This document shows, piece after piece, positions 9,444 to 18,629 of a stretch of 64,000 nt of DNA. The translations under genes were made by a program, and so were the position numbers. Source of the stretch: a bacterium (GTDB taxonomy: Bacteria > Spirochaetota > Leptospiria > Leptospirales > Leptonemataceae); assembly GCA_024742665.1 (NCBI GenBank), contig JANSYA010000001.1, positions 1,195,001-1,259,000 of the forward strand, in the 5' to 3' direction. Position 1 is the stretch's first letter; the number at the start of each line of letters is the position of its first letter. The notes under the pieces are model-generated. The model ran no database searches. It had not been told where the DNA came from and was given only the letters and a program-made list of their open reading frames with translations.

Positions 9444-11057
9444 CTATTCGCGACACATCCGGGCTCCCGTGCGCTTGCTCGCCGCGAGGCATTGGTCCAG
9501 GTCGTCGATATTCGTCGCGCTGAAGGCGCACTCCGGCAGACACTTGCCGACGAAATCGCCGAGCACGAAGTACGCGCGAATCAACGAATCAGAGTAGGCC
9601 CGGCTAAATGTATGATCGTTTGGAAAGCGCGGGACATAGTTGAATTGTAAGAATGTGTGCACGTATGCGTAGTCCCGATGATTGTTCAGCCAGCGCAGGA
9701 AGCGATCGGACTTCTTCGGCTTGATGTACAGGATCAGGCCTGCGTGATCCTGGATCTCCCGATGCTGATACTTCGCCGTCATATAGCTGACCGGAGAATC
9801 GTATTCTCTGATCTTCGCGAACTCGTTGTAGCGATTGACTTTGTTGACTTCGTCGTATTCGTCGATTTCGATATTCAGTAATTCGCTCGCCGACTTTACG
9901 AGTTTGTTCCAATCTTCAAGCTCCAGGTCCGGATCTTCTCCCAGATCCGTAAGCACGATCAGCTTCACTCCGCGTTCCAGCAGCGCGAAGCCGGCCAGGT
10001 TTTCGAAGTGGCCGCCGTCTGTGACCACATAGAACTCTGGAAATTCGGGGTACTCGGGATAATCAAATTTTCCGAAAAGCTTGCGCGTCGGCAAATTGAG
10101 ATCGTAATTCCATTCCAGCCCGGCGATTTCGAAAATTTGAAAACGCTTAAAGCCGAGATTGAGGTAGCCGGAAATATCGTAAACAACCGCGCTGGCGGCG
10201 GCCATCGCGTGAGAAAGATACAGCGGGAAATCCTCGGCCTCATTCAGATCTATAAAAAAGCCGGCATTGTTATCGTGATTCTGAATCGTGCCGAAACTCA
10301 GCGCCGTAAATTCGAAAGGGCGCGAGCCAGTCGTGAACTTTGCTGCCGAGTGCGCGGCGTTCAAAATCAAAAACGGCCGCGCGGCGCCGGGGCCCGATTC
10401 GATTTCGCGCAGTCGCGTGTCTCCGTCGCGCAAGAAGTTGCTGCGAATCATCTTGCGCCAGGTTTCGCGCAGATAGTCGCCGCGGGCCGGCATCAATTTG
10501 AAGCGATCGAAAAAGCCCGGTCTCAGTTCTGTTTCGTAATTTCGCAGCAGGTACGGGGTGCCCTCGTCGTTGTCGTTGAGTTCCTGCTTCAGCGCGGTTC
10601 GGATTTTCGCGAAGCTTGCGTCGGCGTCCTGCATGGCTTTGTAGGATCCGGCCGCCCAGCTGCCGCCGGAAACGGCCGAAAGATAATCGACTTCGTTGAT
10701 CCGTTCGTTCTCGTGCAGGGCGTTCAGATATCCGAAGTGGAAGGCCGCCGCGCGGATGCCGCCCCCGGAAAAACCCAGACCGACGCTCTGGGGCGACTCT
10801 TTTTCAATCGTTCTGCGCCGTTCTTGAATGAGCTCGTTTTCGTCCGCGAAAAAAGACGGTCCGTTCTCGGCGTAGATGCTCTCCAATCGTTCCTCGGAAT
10901 CGAGTAAGACCCTGATCCCCGTGCGGTCCCCTTCGATGCGTTCTTTGACCGCTGGATCGACTGCGCTGCGGCAGGTTGACAGAGTCAGCAGGGCGGCGAG
11001 GGCTACCGCGCCTGCCATACGCGCATGGGTGAAATACAGATTTCGAGATGTCGCCAT
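9444..11057 (-). CDS. Patatin/cPLA2-like phospholipase lipoprotein
   Basis: An acyl hydrolase with a patatin-like fold. The 537-residue form starts at ATG 11055-11057, which has a GGAGG-type ribosome site about eight bases upstream. The N terminus is a signal peptide with a lipobox-like LSTC at Cys29. The oxyanion motif SGGGIR is at 97-102, the nucleophile is Ser130 in SAVSGGSWAAG, and the catalytic Asp sits in DGGHFENLAG. The SGGGIR/VSGGS arrangement resembles the cytosolic PLA2-like branch rather than plant patatin. An outer-envelope phospholipase is the simplest reading. Confidence 0.84.
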   Translation of the reverse strand: MATSRNLYFTHARMAGAVALAALLTLSTCRSAVDPAVKERIEGDRTGIRVLLDSEERLESIYAENGPSFFADENELIQERRRTIEKESPQSVGLGFSGGGIRAAAFHFGYLNALHENERINEVDYLSAVSGGSWAAGSYKAMQDADASFAKIRTALKQELNDNDEGTPYLLRNYETELRPGFFDRFKLMPARGDYLRETWRKMIRSNFLRDGDTRLREIESGPGAARPFLILNAAHSAAKFTTGSRPFEFTALSFGTIQNHDNNAGFFIDLNEAEDFPLYLSHAMAAASAVVYDISGYLNLGFKRFQIFEIAGLEWNYDLNLPTRKLFGKFDYPEYPEFPEFYVVTDGGHFENLAGFALLERGVKLIVLTDLGEDPDLELEDWNKLVKSASELLNIEIDEYDEVNKVNRYNEFAKIREYDSPVSYMTAKYQHREIQDHAGLILYIKPKKSDRFLRWLNNHRDYAYVHTFLQFNYVPRFPNDHTFSRAYSDSLIRAYFVLGDFVGKCLPECAFSATNIDDLDQCLAASKRTGARMCRE

Positions 11058-11218
11058 CGTATGGGCCTCCAGAGGCGGCGGCCTGGCTCGTGTCCGGGCT
11101 GGATCGGCCGCGCGCAAATATTGCGCGGACAGTCCAGTCCTGTCTCATGAAATCTGGAAGCAATAACTGCTCAGGCCTGTCGAAAAATGTGATACAGGCC
11201 TTCATGTATTGGGTGCGC

Positions 11219-12904
11219 TCAGTTTGGGGCGCCGCTCTTTTTGGACATGGCCTGGCAGGCCCGCACGGCTTCGTCCACGTCGAAATAGAATCGGTCCGGG
11301 CCGAGCTTATCATAAAGTCCCGAAGCTCGCATGACCGACAGGACCGGCATTTTTAAGCTCGCGAAGTACAGATCGATCTTTTGCGAACGCAGGCGGTCCG
11401 CGATGGCGTGCAGAGTGCTGTCGGCGCTGCTGTCGATTTGATTCAGGCTGCAGCCGTCAATGATCACAGCCTGCAAATCCGGATCGTCTTCTAAGCCGCG
11501 CATCATATCTTTGAAAAAGCTGACGTTGCCGAAATACATCTGGGAATCGAAGCGCAGGATCTTGATACCGGGAATCGTCCGCGCGTTTTCGTAGTTGTTA
11601 ATGTTCCGAAAATGAATGCTATCGTCAAGGCGGCCGAGCACGGCCGTATGGGGCCGGCTCGTACTGTACACGAAGACGGCGAGCGAACACGCAATGCCGC
11701 TCAAGATGCCGGGTTCGACCCCCAGGGTCAGAGTGGCGACGAAAGTAATAATCAGCAGCACCATGTCGATGCGCTTCACCCGCCACAGTCTGCGCACGGT
11801 TTTCAGATCCACCAGTCCCGACACGCCCTGGATGATGATCGCCGCAAGCACGGCGCCCGGCAAATAATAGAGATAGTCGGTAATAAAAACGAGGGTGAGC
11901 AGCACCCAGCCGGCGGTAAACAGCAGTGCGAAACGCGAAGTCGAACCGGCGGCGGCCATCACGGCGGAACGCGAAAAGCTCGCGGCCAGGGGAAAGCCCT
12001 GGCTGATACCGGCGGTCGCATTCACGACGCCCGCGGCGTACAGTTCGCGGTCCGGACTGATCTCATAGCCGTTGCGGTCGGCGAAAGTTCGCGCAATCGA
12101 AATCATCGCCAGATATCCAGTCAGGGCGATGGTCAGCGCGCCGGGGAACAGCTGGACCAGCACGTCCAGGCCCATCGCCGGCGGCAGCGCAATCACCGGC
12201 AGTCCGCGGGGAATTTCGCCGAGCACGCGCACCCCGGATTGATCGAGTCCCAGGCCGGCCACGATCACCGTGCCGACGAGTACCACCGCGAGGGCTCCGG
12301 GAAAAGATTTCCAGACGCGCTTGAGCACGATCAATATCAACAGGGACGCGACGCCGATGGCGGCGGTGATCGGATGAAACTCCGCGACGTGGCGCGCGAA
12401 GGCGATCGCCATGTCGACCGGGTGCCGCGCGTCGTCGCTCGCATAGCCCAACAGATTCGGCAGCTGACCTGTGCCGATTATGATCGCGGCCGCCGAAGTG
12501 AATCCGCTCAGCACTGGCTGCGAAAGATAGTTCACGAGGAAGCCCGCGCGCAGAGCCGCGAGCACGATCTGAATCGCCGCGACCTCTAAGGCCAGGATCA
12601 TCGCGACGCCGGTATAATTTTCCTGCGTGACCGCGGCGACTCCGCTCAAAGCCGTTCCGACCAAAAGCGCGTCCAGGGCCCCGGGACCGATCGCCAGCTG
12701 CCGCGAACGCCCGATGAAGGTATAGGCGACGAGCGGCAGCAGCGAAGCGTAGAGTCCATGATAGGCCGGCATGCCGGCCACGAGGGCGTAGGCCATGCTC
12801 TGGGGAATCAGAATGACGGCGGTCGTTGTGCCGGCGATGAAGTTGCGCCGGACGGACGTCATACGATCGCCGGAAGTATTTTGGGAAGATGGAGTAGCGG
12901 CCAT
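11219..12904 (-). CDS. SulP-family anion transporter with STAS domain
   Basis: A 561-residue inner-membrane transporter of the SLC26/SulP family. Multiple hydrophobic segments from about residue 20 to 430 include the signature region IPQSMAYALVAGMPAYHGLY and QLAIGPGALDALLVG. A cytoplasmic STAS domain follows at about 440-550 (LRFDSQMYFGN, VIIDGCSLNQID). Family members move sulfate, bicarbonate, dicarboxylates or other anions, and the substrate cannot be told from sequence. It lies 67 bases downstream of the K+ channel gene on the same strand. The start could also be ATG 12860-12862. Confidence 0.9.
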   Translation of the reverse strand: MAATPSSQNTSGDRMTSVRRNFIAGTTTAVILIPQSMAYALVAGMPAYHGLYASLLPLVAYTFIGRSRQLAIGPGALDALLVGTALSGVAAVTQENYTGVAMILALEVAAIQIVLAALRAGFLVNYLSQPVLSGFTSAAAIIIGTGQLPNLLGYASDDARHPVDMAIAFARHVAEFHPITAAIGVASLLILIVLKRVWKSFPGALAVVLVGTVIVAGLGLDQSGVRVLGEIPRGLPVIALPPAMGLDVLVQLFPGALTIALTGYLAMISIARTFADRNGYEISPDRELYAAGVVNATAGISQGFPLAASFSRSAVMAAAGSTSRFALLFTAGWVLLTLVFITDYLYYLPGAVLAAIIIQGVSGLVDLKTVRRLWRVKRIDMVLLIITFVATLTLGVEPGILSGIACSLAVFVYSTSRPHTAVLGRLDDSIHFRNINNYENARTIPGIKILRFDSQMYFGNVSFFKDMMRGLEDDPDLQAVIIDGCSLNQIDSSADSTLHAIADRLRSQKIDLYFASLKMPVLSVMRASGLYDKLGPDRFYFDVDEAVRACQAMSKKSGAPN

Positions 12905-12971
12905 TTCTGGGAATCGAGCGCGACCGCCGCGAAGCGGTCAAGAAGAGCAGGCCGCCCAAACGGATTTTCTT

Positions 12972-13823
12972 TCAGGGCGATTCGCCTTCGTGGGCGTGCG
13001 TTCGAAGATCTTCGCCGCAGTGCGGGCAGAAGCGCGGCGAAGCCGTATTGGCCGCGGCCCGGGCGGCCGCCTTTTTCTGGTCGATATACTCGATAAAGGC
13101 GGCGCTCAATATGCCCGTCGGCAGGGCGATGATCCCGATGCCGAGCACGGAGATGATGCCCGCGAAGACTTTGCCGGCGGTCGTGATCGGAAAAATATCC
13201 CCGTAGCCGACCGTGGTCAGGGTGGCGACGGCCCACCACATGGTCGCCACGACGTTCGGGAAGGCGTCGGGCTGGGCTTCGTTTTCCAGATAGTACATAA
13301 AGGTCGACGCGATTATCATTAAGATGCCGCTGACGAATAGCGTCGTCAGCAGCTCCTCTTTTTTATCGTTGAGAATAAAGCCGATGATTTGAATCGAACG
13401 CGAATAGCGATTGAGCTTCAGAATTCGCAGCAGGCGCAGGATCCGCACCATTCGCAGGAAGCGCAGGTCGAAGGTGATCACCAGGGGTACGAAAAAAGGC
13501 AGAATCGCCAGCAGGTCGATCAGGCCCGAAAACGAAAAGATCCAGCGCAGGCGCGCGGCGATCGGTCCCAGATCCGGATAGGCGTGGTTCGCCGTCGCAA
13601 CCCGCAGGAAATACTCGAGGGTAAACAGCGTGATCGAAACGATTTCGAAGGCGAAGAAGTACGGCGCGAAGTCGTCGCTCAGTTCTTCGAAAGACTCAAG
13701 CACGATCGCCACTACGTTCAGGACAATGATTATTATCAGTCCCGCGTCGAATAGGCGGCTCCAGCGGTCGCCCGCTTTGCCGGTCTCGATGATTTCGAAT
13801 ATTCTGTGTCCGATCGATGGCAT
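12972..13823 (-). CDS. Voltage-gated-type potassium channel with C-terminal zinc ribbon
   Basis: A six-transmembrane K+ channel subunit. The S4-like helix (about 120-140) has regularly spaced arginines (RFLRMVRILRLLRILKLNRY). The pore helix and selectivity filter read TLTTVGYGD, with TVGYGD at 204-209, and a last helix follows. The C-terminal tail ends with a half zinc-ribbon CPHCGEDLRTHAHEG (about 269-283), unusual for this family. Length 283 fits a minimal bacterial Kv channel. GGGAGC upstream of ATG 13823 is a good ribosome site. The gene is followed by the SulP gene, so the pair may be co-transcribed ion-homeostasis functions. Confidence 0.88.
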   Translation of the reverse strand: MPSIGHRIFEIIETGKAGDRWSRLFDAGLIIIIVLNVVAIVLESFEELSDDFAPYFFAFEIVSITLFTLEYFLRVATANHAYPDLGPIAARLRWIFSFSGLIDLLAILPFFVPLVITFDLRFLRMVRILRLLRILKLNRYSRSIQIIGFILNDKKEELLTTLFVSGILMIIASTFMYYLENEAQPDAFPNVVATMWWAVATLTTVGYGDIFPITTAGKVFAGIISVLGIGIIALPTGILSAAFIEYIDQKKAAARAAANTASPRFCPHCGEDLRTHAHEGESP

Positions 13824-14005
13824 GAACGTGCTCCCGCGCGCGTGCTGCTGCGCCCGGAAGCTAGTGTTCGAAAGTCGACGTGCGGAAACAAGCAGGAATC
13901 GCGCGGGGCCGGGCGCTGGTCGGACGGATCGGCGCGCGCGAGAATTTGCCCGAATTCCCCGCGAAGTCTGTAGACGTATCCGGCGAATTGAATTATGCTT
14001 GTCTC

Positions 14006-14431
14006 ATGAATCGTACACAGTTTTCAAAATTATCGATCGGCGTTTTCGCGCTTTCGCTGCTGGCTCTGACGGCCTGCGGTCGCGGCGGCGAAGAAGCCGA
14101 GACCGCGGTCTTCTTCAAGAATCTGAAAAACGGCGACACGGTCACCAGCCCGGTGAAAGTGGAAATGGGCGTGCGCGGTATGGAAGTCAAGCCGGCGGGG
14201 GAAATCGTCGCGGGCACGGGGCACCACCATATCTTAATCAATATGGGCGCTATGTCTTCGGGCACAGTCATCCCGAACGATGAAACCCATCGCCACTTCG
14301 GCAAAGGGCAGACCGAAACCGAGCTGGAGCTGGAGCCGGGCGACTATAAGCTGACCCTGCAGTTCGCGAACGGCGCGCACGAATCATACGGCGAAGCGCT
14401 CTCCGCTTCAATCAACATCACCGTACAATAA
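14006..14431 (+). CDS. DUF4399-type lipoprotein
   Basis: A 141-residue lipoprotein: the signal peptide ends LLALTAC with Cys24. The mature domain is rich in beta strands and contains GTGHHHILIN and NDETHRHFGKGQTE, the His-rich pattern of the DUF4399 family. The frame extends upstream to 13880, but only the ATG at 14006 places the signal peptide first. The function is unknown; the His clusters suggest metal binding (inference). Confidence 0.78.
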   Translation: MNRTQFSKLSIGVFALSLLALTACGRGGEEAETAVFFKNLKNGDTVTSPVKVEMGVRGMEVKPAGEIVAGTGHHHILINMGAMSSGTVIPNDETHRHFGKGQTETELELEPGDYKLTLQFANGAHESYGEALSASINITVQ

Positions 14432-14517
14432 GATCGCCGCCAGCGCGTCGCGCCGGGCGGAGCTTATAAACGCGGCGTCGGCCGAAGCGGTCGGCGTCGC
14501 GGTGCGCCGGACCCATT

Positions 14518-16710
14518 ATGATTTCGCTGTCTTCAGCGGAGCTGCGCCGGCCGACCGCGCCGATTTTTTTTCATCCCATGCAAGAACCTGAAATCATCGT
14601 TTGCAATCGCGACAGCCTGGCTTTCTTATTAATGGAAGCCGCTGAAATTGAGCACGGCCTGATGTGCACGTACCTGTACGCCGCTTTTTCCCTGAAGCAG
14701 TCTACCGACGAAGGGCTTTCGGAAGCAGAGCTCGCAGCCGTGCGTCGCTGGCACCGGGCCATCGTAGAGGTCGCCCGCGAAGAGATGCTGCATCTGGCCA
14801 TCGTTTCGAATTTGCTGACGTCGATCGGCTGGCCCGCGCATTTTTCGCGCGGGAATTTTCCGGTCGCTCCGGGCTATCACCCCGCGGGAGTGACGGTGTT
14901 TCTGGCTCCGTTTGATCGCGCGACACTCGACCACTTTATTTATCTGGAGCGGCCCGAAGGTATGGACCTGCCCGACGGCGAGGGTTTCGCGTCGGGGCGC
15001 GAATATGAGCGCGGCCCGGGCGTGCTCCGGGATCGCATGTCGCCTTCGGCCCACGATTATCTTACAGTCGGACACCTGTATCGCGGTATTCGCCAGGGCT
15101 TTGAAGGTCTTACTGAAACACTGGGCGAAGCGGATCTGTTCTGCGGCGATCCGGAAGCCGGCATCGACGCGAGCCTGGCCTTGCTGCCCGGTCTGGAACG
15201 CGTGCGCGATCTGGACGGCGCGCGACGCAGCATCGAGCGCATTGTTTTACAGGGCGAAGGCGCCCCGGGGCACGACGAAGATTCTCACTATCGCCGTTTT
15301 ATAGCGGTGAGGGATGAATACGAGGAGATGCTGAACCGGCGTCCCGATTTCCAACCGGCCCGGCCTGTGGCGCGCAACCCCGTAATGAATCGTCCGCCGA
15401 TTCCTGACGGAAAAATTCACGTCTCCGAACCGCACGCCGCGCGATTGCTCGATCTCGGAAACTGCGTGTACAATTTTATGCTGCGCCTGCTCGGTCGCGG
15501 TTTTGAGAGCGCGCACGATTCCGCCGCCGGCCGCCGGCTGCTCTTCGAAGCCGCGATTGAAACCATGCTGCTCTTGACCAGGATCGGCGAACGCCTGACG
15601 CGATTGCCGGCCAATCCGGAAGAGCATCCCGGCGTCAACGCGGGTTTGAGTTTCGCCGTCCCGCGTTCGTCGGCCGTCATGTTGACCAATGCCAGCGCCT
15701 GGGGCGTCTTCGCCGAACACGCGCGTGAGCTGAGCGACGCCTGCGAAAAAGCCGAGCGCGATTTTCTCGAACCGTCCAGGCAGGCCGACGCTCGCGAGCT
15801 GGACAGCATCTCGCATCGTCTCGGCGCGCTGGCGGATCGTTTTGAAAAGTACGCGGCCCGCTACGGGGGTACGGGCGGTGCGAAGACGGCGACCGGCGGC
15901 GGAACGAAAGCCGGGGCCTCCCAAAAGAAGCAGCAGCAAGCAGGCGATACACGCCGGACCGCCGACGCGCAACGAAGCGGGGCGGCCGCCAATATTGACG
16001 AAAAATCCGAAAAGCGATCCGCGAAAAAGGCCAAACGCAAATACACGCCGGACGTCGCCGAAAGCGATGCGCTGACTCTGAGCTTCGACGGTCGCCGCTG
16101 CATTCACGCGCGCTTTTGCGTGCTTGGAGCGCCGACAGTATTTCTGGCGAACGTGAAGGGGCCCTGGCTGCATCCCGAAGCGGTCCCCGTCGAAGAACTG
16201 ACGGCGATCGCCCACCAGTGCCCCTCCGGGGCCATCACCTATCGCCGCAAAGACGGCGGTCCCGACGAAAGGCCCCCGGCGGTGAATTTAATTCGCATCC
16301 GCGAAGACGGCCCCCTGGCGGTGCATGCGCAAATCGCGCTGCGGCATACGCCGTCGGACGGCGAAACGGAAACCCCGGCGGACGCGGAATTGTTTCGCGC
16401 GACTCTGTGTCGCTGCGGCGGCTCGAAGAACAAGCCGTACTGTGACGGCGCCCACAAGAAAATCCAATTTTGCGCGAGCGGCGAACCGGAGTCCATGGAT
16501 TCGGATCCGCTGGAACCGCGAAACGGTGAACTCGAAATCGCGCCGCAGCCGGACGGCCCTCTGGTTCTCAGCGGTTCCGTAGAAATTTGCGCCGGGACCG
16601 GACGCGGGGTGCTGCGAACCATGGGAGCGCGCCTCTGTCGCTGCGGCGGCTCGAACAACAAACCCTTCTGCGACGGCACGCATACTACGAATGGATTTCG
16701 CGCGCCCTGA
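14518..16710 (+). CDS. Ferritin-like / Fer4_19 / double CDGSH iron-sulfur fusion protein
   Basis: A 730-residue, apparently cytoplasmic iron protein. Residues about 25-290 form a ferritin-like helical domain (VioB-type), with acidic and histidine ligands in AAEIEHGLM (E43, H46) and REEMLHLAIV (E89, H92). A Lys/Ala/Ser-rich linker (about 465-515) leads to a divergent 4Fe-4S domain (about 519-575; Cys in RRCIHARFC and HQCPSGAI). Two CDGSH modules follow, LCRCGGSKNKPYCDGAH (about 630) and LCRCGGSNNKPFCDGTH (about 706), each with the three Cys and one His that bind a 2Fe-2S cluster. An alternative start is ATG 14578. The next gene, an ECF sigma factor, begins about 8 bases later. A redox or iron-sensing role is inferred. 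Confidence 0.85.
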   Translation: MISLSSAELRRPTAPIFFHPMQEPEIIVCNRDSLAFLLMEAAEIEHGLMCTYLYAAFSLKQSTDEGLSEAELAAVRRWHRAIVEVAREEMLHLAIVSNLLTSIGWPAHFSRGNFPVAPGYHPAGVTVFLAPFDRATLDHFIYLERPEGMDLPDGEGFASGREYERGPGVLRDRMSPSAHDYLTVGHLYRGIRQGFEGLTETLGEADLFCGDPEAGIDASLALLPGLERVRDLDGARRSIERIVLQGEGAPGHDEDSHYRRFIAVRDEYEEMLNRRPDFQPARPVARNPVMNRPPIPDGKIHVSEPHAARLLDLGNCVYNFMLRLLGRGFESAHDSAAGRRLLFEAAIETMLLLTRIGERLTRLPANPEEHPGVNAGLSFAVPRSSAVMLTNASAWGVFAEHARELSDACEKAERDFLEPSRQADARELDSISHRLGALADRFEKYAARYGGTGGAKTATGGGTKAGASQKKQQQAGDTRRTADAQRSGAAANIDEKSEKRSAKKAKRKYTPDVAESDALTLSFDGRRCIHARFCVLGAPTVFLANVKGPWLHPEAVPVEELTAIAHQCPSGAITYRRKDGGPDERPPAVNLIRIREDGPLAVHAQIALRHTPSDGETETPADAELFRATLCRCGGSKNKPYCDGAHKKIQFCASGEPESMDSDPLEPRNGELEIAPQPDGPLVLSGSVEICAGTGRGVLRTMGARLCRCGGSNNKPFCDGTHTTNGFRAP

Positions 16711-16718
16711 CGGCCGCC

Positions 16719-18134
16719 GTGATTGCACGCGTGAATCCTCCGGACCCACTCAAGAATCAAAACTCCCGTCGATTGACCGAGCATGTCTTCCGCCGTGAAT
16801 ACGCGAAGCTGGTGGCTTTGCTGACGAATCGATTCGGCCCGGTCCATCTGGAGTCGATCGAAGAGGCCGTCCAGGAAGCCTTCGTCGCGGCGCTGCGAGT
16901 CTGGGACTATCGCGGGGTTCCCGCGAACGCCGTCGCCTGGCTGCACACCGTCGCGCGCAATAAACTGCGCAACATTCTTCGCCGCGATCAGCGCCTGGTT
17001 TCGGACGACGATGCGCAAGCCCTCGAAAGCTTCGCCGACGCGCCGGGGCCGGTTTCGAGTGCTGGCGCCGCCGCTGAAGAAATTCAGGACAGTCTGTTGC
17101 GCATGATGTTCGTTTGCTGCCACCCCCGTCTGTCCGGCGAATCCCAGGCGGCCTTGATTCTGAAAACCCTGTGCGGATTCAGCGTGGCGGAAATCGCCGC
17201 CGCTTTATTAAGCGCCGAAACCGCGATTCAAAAGCGGCTCGTGCGGGCCCGCAAAACGATGCGCGACGCCGCGCTTACGATGGAACTGCCTCCGGCCGCC
17301 GAGCTCCCGGCGCGACTGGCGGGCGTACTAACTGCTCTTTATTTGCTGTTTAACGAAGGCTATAAGAGCAATCGCCCGCCGCCGCCGGATTTCGGAAGCG
17401 TCGTTGATCCTGGTTTCAATCCCGAGTCTGAGTCTGAGCCCGGGTCAGAGTCGGGTTCTGAATACGACCTTACAGCGCATTCCCGATCGATTCTCATTCG
17501 CCGTGAGATCTGCGAAGAAGCGATCGGCCTGCTGGAAGTTTTATTGCAAAGCGAGACCTTTCGCGACGATCCGGAGGTGCTGGCCTGCGGGGCGCTCTTC
17601 GAGTTGAACGCGGCTCGCTTTACGGCGCGTCAGGACGAACACGGCGAAATTCTGCGCATGGCCGATCAGGACCGCGGCCTGTGGGATCGCGAGCGAATCG
17701 AGAGGGGCATCGCGTATCTGGAACGGGCGAGCGTTGCGGGAAGCGTATCGCGCTATCATATCCAGGCCGCGATCTCCGCCCATCACTGTGCGGCGCCGGA
17801 TTTTTCTGCGACGGACTGGCCGGCGATCCTGGCGCTCTATGACGCCTGGCTCGCTCTCGAAGATTCGCCGCTGCTGCGCCTGAATCGCGCCGTGGCCGTC
17901 GCCCGGGTGCGGGGGGCCGAGCAGGCGATCGCAGAGCTGGGGGATCTGAGCGAGGAGCCGGCCCTGCGCGAATACTATTTGTACGATGCGACTCTGGGCG
18001 AGCTGTGTTTCGAAGCGAAGCGATTCGAACAGGCTCGCGCGCACTTCGCCGCGGCGATCCGTCGCGCGCCGGCGCTCGTGGAACGTCGCTTGCTGCGGCG
18101 GCGCATGGCCGAGTGCGCCGCCGCAAATCCATAA
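16719..18134 (+). CDS. ECF sigma factor with C-terminal helical repeats (ECF42 type)
   Basis: An extracytoplasmic-function sigma factor of about 471 residues. Region 2 (EEAVQEAFVAALRVWDYRG) and region 4 (LCGFSVAEIAAALLSAETAIQKRL) are followed by a long TPR-like C-terminal half (AILALYDAWLALEDSPLLRL; LRRAPALVE-type helices). This architecture and the DGPF/YCII gene downstream are hallmarks of the ECF42 group, which needs the C-terminal extension and has no classical anti-sigma factor. The frame extends upstream inside the previous gene; GTG 16719, just after that gene's stop, is the likely start (GTG 16731 possible). A Glu/Ser-rich insert lies near 17420-17470. Downstream targets are unknown. 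Confidence 0.85.
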   Translation: MIARVNPPDPLKNQNSRRLTEHVFRREYAKLVALLTNRFGPVHLESIEEAVQEAFVAALRVWDYRGVPANAVAWLHTVARNKLRNILRRDQRLVSDDDAQALESFADAPGPVSSAGAAAEEIQDSLLRMMFVCCHPRLSGESQAALILKTLCGFSVAEIAAALLSAETAIQKRLVRARKTMRDAALTMELPPAAELPARLAGVLTALYLLFNEGYKSNRPPPPDFGSVVDPGFNPESESEPGSESGSEYDLTAHSRSILIRREICEEAIGLLEVLLQSETFRDDPEVLACGALFELNAARFTARQDEHGEILRMADQDRGLWDRERIERGIAYLERASVAGSVSRYHIQAAISAHHCAAPDFSATDWPAILALYDAWLALEDSPLLRLNRAVAVARVRGAEQAIAELGDLSEEPALREYYLYDATLGELCFEAKRFEQARAHFAAAIRRAPALVERRLLRRRMAECAAANP

Positions 18135-18242
18135 AAATCGCTGCGAAAAACGCTGAAAAAAAATCGGGGCATGTCCTCATTCGTTGGCTCCGGGTGTCAT
18201 TGACGTAGAGCGGCCGCGTTTCGGCCGCCAGGAGAACCAACA

Positions 18243-18608
18243 GTGAAAGAATATCTATTGCTCATTCGATCCGTCGGCAACCCCGTTGCGGGGTTTTCGC
18301 CGGAGGAAGTACAGCGGCACGTGCAAAAAGTCGGAGCCTATATCGAAGGCCTGGCGAAGGCCGGTAAAATGAAATCGGCGCAGCCCCTGGCGATGGAAGG
18401 CGCCTTCGTCGCAGGCGGCAACGGCAAAGCCGTTACCGACGGTCCCTTCGTCGAAAGCAAAGAGGTCATCGCCGGGTACTACCATATCCTGGCCGCCGAT
18501 CTAAAGGAAGCCGTCGACATCGCCAAAAACGATCCCCGCTTTGAAGACGCCGCCGACTGGCGCATCGAAGTGCGACCGGTGCAGGTCGTCGACGGCATCA
18601 ACGACTGA
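18243..18608 (+). CDS. YCII/DGPF-domain protein, partner of ECF42 sigma
   Basis: A 121-residue dimeric alpha-beta barrel protein of the YCII-related/DGPF family. The signature VTDGPFVESKEVIAGYYHI is present, with conserved His and Asp. Genes of this family sit next to ECF42 sigma factors in many bacteria and are often their regulon members; here it starts 108 bases after the sigma stop with AGGAG at 18231-18235 ahead of a GTG start. Its biochemical role is not established. Confidence 0.85.
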   Translation: MKEYLLLIRSVGNPVAGFSPEEVQRHVQKVGAYIEGLAKAGKMKSAQPLAMEGAFVAGGNGKAVTDGPFVESKEVIAGYYHILAADLKEAVDIAKNDPRFEDAADWRIEVRPVQVVDGIND

Positions 18609-18629
18609 GAGCGAAAGCCTTTGATCCAG

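Noticed and set aside
11612..12589. Plus-strand open frame opposite the SulP gene
   Set aside because: His/Arg/Gly-rich shadow of the clear SulP coding frame; no family pattern.
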